Positions 39,538 to 47,786 of a stretch of 64,000 nucleotides of DNA are shown piece after piece. How positions within the stretch are numbered: position 1 is the stretch's first letter; each line of letters opens with the position of its first letter. Source of the stretch: AC-49 sp963766605 (GTDB lineage: Bacteria > Actinomycetota > Thermoleophilia > Solirubrobacterales > Solirubrobacteraceae); assembly GCA_963766605.1 (NCBI GenBank), contig CAVYAT010000002.1:186001-250000 (forward strand). The letters are read 5' to 3'. The position numbers were made by a program, and so were the translations under genes. Under the pieces are notes generated by a model. That model saw nothing but the letters and a program-made list of their open reading frames with translations. It searched no databases and was not told where the DNA came from.

Positions 39538-40520
39538 GCCTCGCGCAGCTCCGCGGCCGCGCGCTCGGGCCCGACGATGTTCAGTGCCACGTCGGCGCCG
39601 AGCTCGAGCCCGGCGAGGTGGGTCAGGCGCGGGACGATGTCGATTCGCCAGCAGAAGTGGTCGGCGTCGGGCGGCGCGGTGCGCACCCAGAGATTCAGCG
39701 GCGGCGGCGTGCCGAAGCGCCGGGCCAGGCGGTTGAGCGCGTCGTGCAGCATGGCGCTCCCCAGCGGGCCGTCGTCCTCGAAGCGTGGCCGCGCGACGCG
39801 CGGCGCGAGCACGAGCTGGTAGGGCAGGCGGCTCGCCCACGGCGCCAGCAGCACCGCCTCGTCGTCGATCGCCACCACGCGCTCGCGCAGCTTGACCTCC
39901 TCTTGGACGAGGTCGGCCAGCAGATTGCCGCCCATGGTCCGCTGCGCGTGGGCGCCGAAGCGCTCGCGCTCGCGGGCGACGGCGGCGGGCACGAAGTCCA
40001 GCGCGTAGACCTGCGCGTGCGTGTGGGGCAGCGACGCTCCACCCTCGCGTCGCTCGTTGACGATCACGTGTACGTAGGTCGCGCCGGACGCGAGGTGGTG
40101 GCGGATGCGATCGCGCCAGACGCCCATCGCGTCGTCGACCTGGCCGGGTGACAGCTGGCCGAGCGAGACGACCGGGTCGGGCGCGTTGACGACGACCTCG
40201 TGGCGGCCGTGGGCGGGCGCCGAGGTGAACAGGTCGCGCTGGGCCAGCGGCTCCGGGTCGGCCGCGTCGGGGGCCAGCGCCGGGTAGAGGTTCGGGACGA
40301 CGCGCACCGCCCAGCCGGGGGTGTCCGCCCCGCCGCCGTTGCGCCCGACGGCGTACACCTCGGGCGGCGTGCGGTCTTCATGACCCTCGGCGAACGGGTC
40401 GGCCTCGCGATCGATCGACTCGGCGGGCCCGACGACGGGCCCGCCGCCGGGACGCGAGGCGCGGTCGGCCGCAACGATCGTGCGCAGGCCGGTCAGGGTG
40501 TCGACGCGGATCTCAGGCAA
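39534..40520 (-). CDS. galT: Galactose-1-phosphate uridylyltransferase-like (HIT superfamily)
   Basis: A 328-residue nucleotidylyltransferase. N-terminal half: RPGGGPVV, WAVRVVPNLYPAL and HEVVVNAPDP. The active-site triad reads LPHTHAQVYA (H-x-H-x-Q), where classic GalT has HPHGQ. C-terminal half: LVLAPRVARPRF, NLWVRTAPPDADHFCWRIDIVPRL. This pattern fits actinobacterial GalT-like and ADP-/UDP-sugar phosphorylase relatives, so galactose may not be the substrate. The start is TTG, overlapping the GNAT stop by 8 bases. No galK or galE is nearby. Confidence 0.82.
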   Translation of the reverse strand: MPEIRVDTLTGLRTIVAADRASRPGGGPVVGPAESIDREADPFAEGHEDRTPPEVYAVGRNGGGADTPGWAVRVVPNLYPALAPDAADPEPLAQRDLFTSAPAHGRHEVVVNAPDPVVSLGQLSPGQVDDAMGVWRDRIRHHLASGATYVHVIVNERREGGASLPHTHAQVYALDFVPAAVARERERFGAHAQRTMGGNLLADLVQEEVKLRERVVAIDDEAVLLAPWASRLPYQLVLAPRVARPRFEDDGPLGSAMLHDALNRLARRFGTPPPLNLWVRTAPPDADHFCWRIDIVPRLTHLAGLELGADVALNIVGPERAAAELREA

Positions 40521-40941
40521 GAGGCTTGTCCATCATGACGTGCTCGATGTCCGCCTCGATGAACCGCTCGCCGCGGGTGCGGTAGCCGGCCTGCTCGTAG
40601 AGCGCCTGCGCGTCGGTCTGGGCGGCGAGGACGATCACCGTGGCCCCGCGTTCGCGAGCCCATGCTTCCGCGCGATCCAGCAGCGCGCGGGCGATGCCGC
40701 GCCGCCGCACCGCGCGCGCCACGGCAAGGCGCCCGAGCCGCACGCGACCGTCGCTGGCCAGCAGCCGGCAGGTCCCGACCACCCGCCCATCCGAGAGCGC
40801 GACGAAGTGCGTCGCCTCGCCGTCGCGGCCGTCGACCTCCTCCTCCGCGGACACGCGCTGCTCGTCGACGAACACCTCGTGGCGCAGCGCGAGCGCCGCG
40901 TCGAGGTCGCCGGCATCACGCGCCCGGCGGATCTCGATCAC
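40513..40941 (-). CDS. GNAT-family N-acetyltransferase
   Basis: A 142-residue single-domain acetyltransferase. The opening ALRHEVFVDEQRVSAEEEVDGRD is the ElaA-type signature, followed by HFVALSDGRVVGTCRLL, the acetyl-CoA loop LGRLAVARAVRRRGIARALL (Q/RxxGxG/A-like), and the terminal ALYEQAGYRTRGERFIEADIEHVMM. The substrate is unknown. The GTG start overlaps the TlpA-like gene stop. Confidence 0.9.
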   Translation of the reverse strand: MIEIRRARDAGDLDAALALRHEVFVDEQRVSAEEEVDGRDGEATHFVALSDGRVVGTCRLLASDGRVRLGRLAVARAVRRRGIARALLDRAEAWARERGATVIVLAAQTDAQALYEQAGYRTRGERFIEADIEHVMMDKPLA

Positions 40942-41519
40942 TGCTGGAGGGCGTAGCGGCGCACGTCGGCGATCAGCGCCGCGCGTGATGCGTAGACGCC
41001 CTCGTGGACCTTCGTCCGCTTGCCGGCCGCGTCGTAGAACTCGGTGATCGGCGCGCCAGTGGGCATGCCGACCGAGAACGCGACATGGTCGTCGGGGTCG
41101 ATGAAGCTCGGGTAGGGAACCGGGAAGCGACGCAGGAACGTGCGCGCATCGGAGTCGACATCGCCCGAGTTCAGCCCCAGGAACGCGACCTTGCGCCCGA
41201 ACCGTGTCGCGGTCGTCTGCAGGTAGGGAAACTCGAACCGGCACGGCCCGCACCACGACGCCCACTTGTTGACGACGACCGGCGTTCCCTTCAGCGCGGC
41301 GATGCGGTCCTTGAACGAGCCCTTGGAGGTCGGCAGCAGCTGGGCGCCGTCGGCGTGCAGCGCCGCGAGCTGCGGCGGCGACCCCCGTAGCTGCGCCTGC
41401 ATGTCGGCCAGTGTCAGCCCGCTTGCCTTCGGCGCCTTGTGGTTGTGCAACGACAGCGCGCCGATCACGAACAGCGCCAGGATCCCCAGTGCGATGCCGT
41501 ACCCCACGAGCCGCTTCAT
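40938..41519 (-). CDS. Membrane-anchored TlpA/ResA-like thioredoxin
   Basis: A 193-residue extracytoplasmic thiol-disulfide protein: one N-terminal membrane anchor (YGIALGILALFVIGALSL) and a thioredoxin fold with WASWCGPCRFEFPYL and the cis-Pro segment MPTGAPITEFYD. Such proteins reduce apocytochrome c (ResA/CcmG) or other exported cysteines. It could serve the ccm genes 10 kb away, but it is not linked to them. First gene of the seven-gene minus-strand operon, with a 154-base gap to the divergent helicase. Confidence 0.92.
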   Translation of the reverse strand: MKRLVGYGIALGILALFVIGALSLHNHKAPKASGLTLADMQAQLRGSPPQLAALHADGAQLLPTSKGSFKDRIAALKGTPVVVNKWASWCGPCRFEFPYLQTTATRFGRKVAFLGLNSGDVDSDARTFLRRFPVPYPSFIDPDDHVAFSVGMPTGAPITEFYDAAGKRTKVHEGVYASRAALIADVRRYALQQ

Positions 41520-41673
41520 CGTCCAGGGATCGTGCCACACAGGCTTGTCGCGGCCGCCGGTAGGGTAAGCTTCTGCCTGTTCCGGGCCATCTGTGTTTCT
41601 TCCCTGGAACGACGTAGCCGCGAGACGATCCACGGTTCGCGCGGCAGCCTCCGCAAAAGTAGCGAGCCCTTGA

Positions 41674-44484
41674 ATGGCTGACTCAACGTCTGTGGCCGAC
41701 GCGGCCACTCCCGTTCCGACAGCGGCGCAGCTTGAGCGCGCCGCGAAGTTCACGCGCGAACAATTCCTGTTCGAGGGTGAGGACGCGGCCGTCGCGCTGG
41801 CCGTCGGGACGCCGCGCCGCCGCGCGCTCGACGCCGCGCTGGCCGAGATCGAGGGCGGCGCGAAGTTCCCGTCGACCGAGTGGAGCCGCCGGTACTCGCT
41901 ACTGCTCGGCCTCGAGCGGCTGCTGAGCGAGGACGAGCCGCATCTGGCCGACGGCACGCTGCTCAACCCCCACCAGGTCGACGCGCTGTCGGGAACGCTC
42001 ACCGCGCTGCTGGCCGAGGCCCAGCGCACGAACGGCAATGGCACCCTCGAGGCCGCCGCTCCGGTACTCGCGTTCGACGAGGACGAGCCTGCGGTCGTCG
42101 CGGTCGTCGAGCCGGCGACCGAGCCCGAAGCAGAGACCGACGCCGACGACGATTTCGACGACGAGGACGACGAGGACGATCTCGATGCCGAGTTCGCCGG
42201 CGACGCCGAGCTCGAGGCGCCGGTCGAGGAGGACGACGAGGACGACGACGAGCTCGACATGGTCGAGATCGAGGTCGAGGTCGAGGTCGAGGAGGACGAC
42301 GAGGCCGACGACGGACCGACCGACACCGACGACCTCGACATCGAGCCCGAGGTCGACGAGGACGTCGTCGAGGGCGTCGCCGACGATCCCAACGCGTTCA
42401 AGCGCTTCTGGTTCGAGCACGCGACCGGCGCCGGCAAGACGGTCGCCGCGATGGGCTTCGTCGAGGCCTCGCGCACCGGCGGCGTGCTGATCCTCACCCA
42501 CCGCCGCAACCTCGTCGACCAGTTCCACGGCGAGCTCAAGACGCGCGGCTACGCGAAGCGCGTCACGCCGGCGCTGCTCGAAGACGCGAAGATCAAGGGC
42601 GACGGCCCCGTCACCGTCGAGACCTACCAGTGGTTCGTGCGCAACGCCGGGCGCATCTCCAGCGCCTACACGATCGTCATCTGCGACGAGGCCCACACCG
42701 CGCTGGGCGAGAAGACTTCGGCGGCGATCCGCGCCTGGACCGGCCCGATCTTCGTCGGCATGACCGCGACCGGCGCGCTGATCGCCCGACACGTCACCGA
42801 CCTGTTCCCGACCCAGACGTCGCGCTTCGACCTTGCCCAGGCAGCGCGGCGCGGCGTCATCGCGCCGCTGCGTGGCCTGCGGATCCCGCCCGGGCCGGGC
42901 GTGCGGACGATCGCCAAGGTCCCGTTGCGCCGCGGCGAGGTCGACATCGAGTTCGACCAGGAGATGCTGGCCGAGCTGCTCGACCAGGCGCCGTTCAACT
43001 ACGCGATCGCCGACCTTTACAAGACGCGCTTCAACGGCGTGCCCGGCGTCATCTACTCGGCCGGCGTCCGCCACGCCTACAACGTCGCCGAGGCGTTCCG
43101 CGAGCAGGGCATCAAGGCCGAAGCGGTGTCGGGCGAGACGCCCAAGCGTCAGCTGGCCGAGATCCTGGCGCGCTACGAGCACGGCGACATCGACGTTCTC
43201 GTCAACGCGCAGCTGCTGGCCGAGGGCTGGAACTCGCCGCGCGCGACCGTCTGCATGCACCTCGCGCCGACCGCGTCCAAGCGCATCTACCAGCAGCGGG
43301 TCGGCCGCGTGACCCGCCGCCATCCCGGCAAGGAGGCCGGCGTCGTCGTCGACTTCGTCCACCCGGCCACGCGCCACGACGACCCGGTCGTAACGCTGCA
43401 TTCGCTCCTGGATCGCGATGTCTACCGCGGCGGCGCGATCGTCGTCGGGCCGGTGCGCCGCGGCCGTGGCCGCCGGGTGCGCGTCGAGCGCCGGGTGATC
43501 CCGGTCGCGGCTGACCAGGACCGCCGGCATGAGGTCTTCGAACGCGAGCTGTGGCGGATCGCCGTCGAGCATCTCGACTGGTCCGAGCAGCACATGTGGG
43601 CCGCGCTGGCCGGCGCGCGCGTCGCTCCCAACGGTTGGCGCCGCGCCCGGGCGATGCTCCAGTTCGACGCCACCGGCGAGCTCAAGGGGCGCTTCCTGTC
43701 GACCGCGGTCGAGCGCAACAAGAACGGCCAGCTGCGAGTGCGCGCGCTCCAGGAGATCGCCGCCGCACGCGACGCCGAGGCGTTCGACTACGCGATCGAC
43801 GTGATCGGGACGTGGGGCCGCGACGAGCGCCGCGAGGGCGTCAAGGTCGCGCTCCAGGCGCTGACCGAGCGCCGGATCGGCCGCCGCGACCAGGCCAACG
43901 CATGGATCTGGCGATTGGCCGAGTACACGCGCGACGTCCACGAGGAGTACGCCGTCCAGCGCTGGCCGGAGACCAAGCGGCTGCTCGGCCTGCTCGTCAA
44001 CTCCAGCGGCGCCGCCCACGCCCGCAACGCGCGCCGGCTCGTACACGCGGCGCGCAAGCACGACCGTCGCCTGAGCGCCGCGCTGCTGGCCGCCGCGGTC
44101 GCCCACACGCCGGAGGCCGAGGAGGTCCTGCGCGGGGCGCGGACGCGGATGGCACGCAAGCCCAGCGCGCTGAGCCGCGAGCTGCTGCGCAACTTCCCCA
44201 AGGGCGGCAAGCGCGGGCGCAGCCGCCGGCGGCGCAAGAAGGGCACCGGCCCGGCGGGCGGCGGCGCGGGGCTGACGGTGGTCGAGGCGACCAACGGCCA
44301 GGCGCACGAGCCGGTCGAGCCGATCGAGCGCATCGAGCCGGTCGAGCCGGTCGAGAAGCCCTCCGACGAGGAGGCGGTCGGCGCGATCGATGCCGCACTT
44401 CAGTCGCTGCTCGCGGCCAAGGCCAAGTCGCCGCCCGGCCGCGGCGCGGCGGCCGACGAGGACTCGGAGCAGTCGGTGGCCTAG
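41674..44484 (+). CDS. SF2 (DEAH-type) helicase with acidic insertion
   Basis: A 936-residue helicase. The N-terminal domain (1-95) is of unknown type. LLNPHQVDAL near 97-106 looks like the Q-type motif. Residues about 134-238 are an Asp/Glu-rich, low-complexity spacer. The motor follows: motif I HATGAGKTVAAMG (249-261), DEAH at 338, GMTATG, motif V NAQLLAEGWNSPRATV and motif VI YQQRVGRVTRR. About 360 C-terminal residues are helical, then a basic block KRGRSRRRRKK and an EPVEPIERIEPVEPVE repeat. A 154-base leader contains a possible TAAGCT -10. The placing of a spacer between motif Q and motif I is unusual. The substrate is unknown. Confidence 0.88.
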   Translation: MADSTSVADAATPVPTAAQLERAAKFTREQFLFEGEDAAVALAVGTPRRRALDAALAEIEGGAKFPSTEWSRRYSLLLGLERLLSEDEPHLADGTLLNPHQVDALSGTLTALLAEAQRTNGNGTLEAAAPVLAFDEDEPAVVAVVEPATEPEAETDADDDFDDEDDEDDLDAEFAGDAELEAPVEEDDEDDDELDMVEIEVEVEVEEDDEADDGPTDTDDLDIEPEVDEDVVEGVADDPNAFKRFWFEHATGAGKTVAAMGFVEASRTGGVLILTHRRNLVDQFHGELKTRGYAKRVTPALLEDAKIKGDGPVTVETYQWFVRNAGRISSAYTIVICDEAHTALGEKTSAAIRAWTGPIFVGMTATGALIARHVTDLFPTQTSRFDLAQAARRGVIAPLRGLRIPPGPGVRTIAKVPLRRGEVDIEFDQEMLAELLDQAPFNYAIADLYKTRFNGVPGVIYSAGVRHAYNVAEAFREQGIKAEAVSGETPKRQLAEILARYEHGDIDVLVNAQLLAEGWNSPRATVCMHLAPTASKRIYQQRVGRVTRRHPGKEAGVVVDFVHPATRHDDPVVTLHSLLDRDVYRGGAIVVGPVRRGRGRRVRVERRVIPVAADQDRRHEVFERELWRIAVEHLDWSEQHMWAALAGARVAPNGWRRARAMLQFDATGELKGRFLSTAVERNKNGQLRVRALQEIAAARDAEAFDYAIDVIGTWGRDERREGVKVALQALTERRIGRRDQANAWIWRLAEYTRDVHEEYAVQRWPETKRLLGLLVNSSGAAHARNARRLVHAARKHDRRLSAALLAAAVAHTPEAEEVLRGARTRMARKPSALSRELLRNFPKGGKRGRSRRRRKKGTGPAGGGAGLTVVEATNGQAHEPVEPIERIEPVEPVEKPSDEEAVGAIDAALQSLLAAKAKSPPGRGAAADEDSEQSVA

Positions 44485-44536
44485 CTGTGGTTCCCGGGCA
44501 CGTTGTTCGGTTGGTGTGCGGTTTCCGGCAGTTCGG

Positions 44537-44706
44537 AACTGCAGCACTGAGGAAGGCGCAGTCACCGGCGCCGGCGGCGTTCTGAGGCACGAATCGCAGC
44601 CCCGGCCCCTCTGCGCCGGGCCAACGTCCCGTTCTGGTGCCCATAGGCCACAGAACGGGACGTTCGCCTACGGGCGACCCCGGCCCCCTTCCTCAGTGAT
44701 GCAGTT
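44537..44706. repeat. 170-base element with nested inverted repeats
   Basis: The ends AACTGCAGCACTGAGGAAGG (44537-44556) and 44687-44706 are inverted copies matching at 19 of 20 bases. Inside, AACGTCCCGTTCTG (44623-44636) pairs perfectly with 44651-44664, and CCCGGC/GCCGGG forms a smaller stem at about 44601-44620. It lies in the 281-base gap between the convergent helicase and patatin genes, which has no other gene. It could be a MITE-like element, a structured RNA or a two-way terminator. Confidence 0.7.
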
Positions 44707-44765
44707 GTGCGCCACCGCCTGCGCCCGCGACCCGCGGAGGCGACCAACGTGCTCAGGACCCACAC

Positions 44766-46310
44766 CTAGAGGCCGTCGTGCGCCACGTCGTTGCTGGCGA
44801 TCAGCATCGCGCGCCCGGCGACCTTGGCGATCTCGATCTTCTCCAGCACGCCACGCGAGTGCAGCGTGGCTCCGGCGAGCCCCGGGTTCCATTCCGGCTG
44901 GCGGGCCTGGGCCGCGGCGATTGCCGCTGACGCCGGGTCGCCGGCCAGCCCGCTGACCCGCAGCCCGTTGGGTCCCTGCATCCACTCGACCATGCAGCGG
45001 TAGCCCAGAGCGAAGTCGTTCTCGCGCAGCTCCTGGGCCAGAAACCCGCCGAAGTGGCCGAGAAAGGCGCCCGACAGCAGGTCGCGCGGCGTCTTGGCGC
45101 CGTCGGCCACGTCCGGCAGCAGCAGCGGCGAGACGACGGCGATGGCGATGTAGCGCTTCTGGCCGTAGCCGGTGGCCATTCCGAGCGCCTCGCTGACCAG
45201 CCGTCCGATCTCCGAGTCGGGTGCGGCGCGCGTGTCGGCGACGTCGGCGTCGGCGAGCAGGTCGCGCTGCTGCGTTCTGATCGCGGAGATGACGCTTCGC
45301 AGGCCGGCCTTCGCGCGCCGTGGGTCGGGGTCCTCGAGCAATTCGGTCAGCGCATGCGCCAGCGTGTTGGTCCAGCTGATCCGAGCGTTGGTGGTCTCCA
45401 GCCGCTCGAGGTCGTCGTAGAGGTGCTGCGAGCGCAGCAGCGTCAACACGCGGGCGCCGGTCGTCGTCCAGCGCGGCGACTCGTCCGCGGTCCACCGGTC
45501 GTCGGGGGGCGCGGGGGACGGCGGATCGGGGTCGATGAGCAGGTGCAGGCGCGCCCCGCTGCCGATGCCTTCGGCGCCGATGTCGGCGGCCTGCGCGAGG
45601 TCGAGGGCCCGGCCGAGCGGCTGGTTGTCGATCGTCCCGCCGTCGGTGTACCACGCGCGGTCGGGCGGGTTGGCGACGTGGTTGGCGCGATAGCGCCGCC
45701 GCACGGCCGGCGCCGTGCGTTCGAGCCGGCGCGGGCGGAACGCCAGCGCGTGCGCGCCCGAGGCGAGCGCGGCGTGCATTGCGTCGCGGTAGGCCGTCTG
45801 GCCGGTGCGCGGGCCGAGCCGCACTTCGTGCCAATCGAGATACGTCCCGGCGCGGACCGGCGGACCGGCGATACGGCCGATCTCGTAGTCGAGGCGATGC
45901 AGGCTCCCGAGCGCCATGTGCACGCTGACCGGGTGTGCCTGCCGCGGTCGGCGGCCGCTTGAGCCCAGCAGACGGTCGGCCAGTTCGAGCATCCCGTCGA
46001 CCGCGAGCGGCGCGTCCATGTGACCCTCGAGTGCCCCCAGCTGCGGCATCTGCACCCACGCTTCGCGCATCACCTTCAGCGGATCGAGGCCGGCCAGCAG
46101 CGTGCGGGCCGCCAGCAGGCCGGTCATCGACCCGGCCGACGCTCCCGCGATGACGTCGACGCGCAGGCTGTCGCGCTCGCCGCGCCGGGAGTTGACCTCC
46201 TGGACCCCGGTCAGCAGCGCCGCCAGAGCCCCGCCCTCGAACGCACCGAGCGCGATCGCACCCGAGATCGTCAGACCGATCCGCAGTTCCCCCCGCTGCC
46301 CCGCCGGCAT
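44766..46310 (-). CDS. Patatin-like phospholipase
   Basis: A 514-residue serine lipid acyl hydrolase. The oxyanion segment is SGAIALGAFEGGAL, the nucleophile elbow G-x-S-x-G is in IAGASAGSMTGLLAA near residue 63, and the catalytic Asp is in WYTDGGTIDNQPL. The roughly 250-residue C-terminal part is helical and has no family I can name. No signal peptide, so cytoplasmic or membrane-peripheral. The ATG at 46310 is chosen because TAGCCT lies 7 bases upstream and residues before it are not patatin-like. It follows birA by 10 bases. Confidence 0.88.
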   Translation of the reverse strand: MPAGQRGELRIGLTISGAIALGAFEGGALAALLTGVQEVNSRRGERDSLRVDVIAGASAGSMTGLLAARTLLAGLDPLKVMREAWVQMPQLGALEGHMDAPLAVDGMLELADRLLGSSGRRPRQAHPVSVHMALGSLHRLDYEIGRIAGPPVRAGTYLDWHEVRLGPRTGQTAYRDAMHAALASGAHALAFRPRRLERTAPAVRRRYRANHVANPPDRAWYTDGGTIDNQPLGRALDLAQAADIGAEGIGSGARLHLLIDPDPPSPAPPDDRWTADESPRWTTTGARVLTLLRSQHLYDDLERLETTNARISWTNTLAHALTELLEDPDPRRAKAGLRSVISAIRTQQRDLLADADVADTRAAPDSEIGRLVSEALGMATGYGQKRYIAIAVVSPLLLPDVADGAKTPRDLLSGAFLGHFGGFLAQELRENDFALGYRCMVEWMQGPNGLRVSGLAGDPASAAIAAAQARQPEWNPGLAGATLHSRGVLEKIEIAKVAGRAMLIASNDVAHDGL

Positions 46311-46317
46311 GGCGCGC

Positions 46318-46323
46318 AGGCTA
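46318..46323 (-). promoter_or_regulatory. Putative leaderless -10 (TAGCCT) for the patatin gene
   Basis: TAGCCT lies 7 bases before the ATG at 46310. Its TAG is the birA stop codon. Confidence 0.4.
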
Positions 46324-47016
46324 TCGCGGACCGGACGACGACCGCAGATGCACTTCGCCGGCGTTGAGCGCCGTCGTCGCGCCGCCATCGAGCTCGACGA
46401 CGAGCCGGCCGTCGGCGTCGATGCCGGCCGCACACCCGACGAGGCCCTCGCCCCACGCGATCTCGCGGCCCCGCAGCGCATCGCGCGCGTTCAGGCGCGC
46501 CAGCATCGTGTCGTCGCCGAGCCGCAGCGCCGCGCCGAGCTCATCCAGGACCGCGGCCAGGAACGGCTCGACGTCGGCCGGTGTGCGACCGAGCGTCCCG
46601 GCGCGATCGCGCACATCGTCGGGCAGCGTGGCGACGTCGATTGCGACGTTGACGCCGATCCCGAGAATCGCCCAGCCATCGCTCGGGCGCGCCTCGGCGA
46701 GGATCCCGGCGACCTTGCGCTCGGCGACGAGCACGTCGTTGGGCCACTTGATCCGCGCCTCGTCGCCGATCGCCGCGGCGACCGCGAGCCCGGCGCGCAG
46801 CGGCAGCAGCGCCGGCGGGTCACGCAGCACGAGCGACATCAGCAGCGCACGGCCGGCGGGCGCGGTCCACGTGCGCCCCTGGCGCCCCCGCCCCGCCGTC
46901 TGTTCGCCCGCCGTGACGAGCGTCCCGTGCCCCGCGCCGGCCGCGGCGAGCTCGCGTGCGCGGTCGTTGGTCGAGTCGATTGTGCGGACGTGGAGGCGCG
47001 GCGAGCCCAGCGTCAT
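46321..47016 (-). CDS. birA: Biotin-[acetyl-CoA-carboxylase] ligase
   Basis: A 231-residue BirA without the N-terminal repressor domain, so it is a pure ligase. The catalytic core has the substrate-binding STNDRARELAAAG, GRGRQGRTWTAPAGRALLMSLVL (biotinyl-AMP loop), IKWPNDVLVAERKVAGIL and ILGIGVNV, then the small C-terminal domain. It attaches biotin to acyl-CoA or pyruvate carboxylases. The ATG at 47016 overlaps the SAM hydrolase stop (ATGA). An ATG 9 bases further upstream is possible. Confidence 0.95.
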   Translation of the reverse strand: MTLGSPRLHVRTIDSTNDRARELAAAGAGHGTLVTAGEQTAGRGRQGRTWTAPAGRALLMSLVLRDPPALLPLRAGLAVAAAIGDEARIKWPNDVLVAERKVAGILAEARPSDGWAILGIGVNVAIDVATLPDDVRDRAGTLGRTPADVEPFLAAVLDELGAALRLGDDTMLARLNARDALRGREIAWGEGLVGCAAGIDADGRLVVELDGGATTALNAGEVHLRSSSGPR

Positions 47017-47786
47017 GGCGTCCATTCGATCACGACGTCGTCGTCCAGCGCCAGGCCCAGGCGCTGTGCGGCCGAGCCCTGGTTGACGGCGAGCGCGAGG
47101 TCACCCGAGCTGTCGACGTAGATCAGCAGCTCGCCGGGGGCGACGTCGGCGAACGTCGCGCCGACCGCGGCGCGCTCGCCGTTGACGCGGACGACCTCGG
47201 CGAGGATCCGCGGGTCGTCGATGTCGAATGTCACGTTGCCGAACGTGTCGATCTCCAGCACGTGGGCCTCGGCACGTCCGACCGCGGCAATCCGGCCTGC
47301 CGGCAGGTCGAGCACCGTCAGGCTCGCGACGTCGACCGGTCCTCCCGCGTCCGCAAACGGCTCGCCGGCGGCCAGCGCAGCGGCGACCGGCGCGAACAGA
47401 TCGCGGCCGTGAAACGTGGCCGACACCGGCTCGAGGCGATGGCGTGACGCGGCGATGTCGATTGCCTCGTCGCTGCCGCCCAACTCCTGGGCCGCCGGGA
47501 GCAGGAGGCCGTTGTCGGGACCGACGAGAAACCGCTCGCCGGCGCGGATGGCGATCGCGCGGCGCGTACCCCCGACCTCGGGGTCGACGACCGCCAGCAG
47601 GACAGCCGGCGGCGCGACGCGCGCCGCATGGCGTAGCGCCAGGGCGCCGCGGCGCACGTCGTGGCGCGGGATGCCGTGGGTCAGGTCGACGACGCGAACG
47701 CCGGGCGCCGTGCGCGCCATGACCAGGTGGCAGATGCCGACGAAGTCGTCGTGCAGGCCGTAGTCCGTCAGGAAGCCGACGACCAT
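47013..47786 (-). CDS. S-adenosyl-L-methionine hydrolase/hydroxide adenosyltransferase (DUF62)
   Basis: A 257-residue enzyme of the SAM hydroxide adenosyltransferase/fluorinase superfamily, which splits SAM into adenosine and methionine. Motifs are FLTDYGLHDDFVG, VVDLTHGIPRHD, VDPEVGGTRRAI (usually VDPGVG), PDNGLLLP, ATFHGRDLFAP and IDTFGNV. Extra residues of halogenases are not evident. It is placed between cobA-hemD, which makes SAH from SAM, and birA. It may lower SAM locally or be a passenger. The start overlaps the cobA-hemD stop by one base (TGATG). Confidence 0.92.
   Translation of the reverse strand: MVVGFLTDYGLHDDFVGICHLVMARTAPGVRVVDLTHGIPRHDVRRGALALRHAARVAPPAVLLAVVDPEVGGTRRAIAIRAGERFLVGPDNGLLLPAAQELGGSDEAIDIAASRHRLEPVSATFHGRDLFAPVAAALAAGEPFADAGGPVDVASLTVLDLPAGRIAAVGRAEAHVLEIDTFGNVTFDIDDPRILAEVVRVNGERAAVGATFADVAPGELLIYVDSSGDLALAVNQGSAAQRLGLALDDDVVIEWTP

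Noticed and set aside
42060..42400. Acidic region of the helicase as a possible frameshift or expansion artefact
   Set aside because: The frame is continuous, the bias persists across mixed GAC, GAG, GAT and GTC codons, and motifs resume in the same frame, so it is treated as real sequence.
41899..44565. Open frame of almost 900 codons antisense to the helicase
   Set aside because: The sense strand has all helicase motifs. The antisense product is low-complexity with Val/Asp/Leu runs mirroring the acidic insertion.
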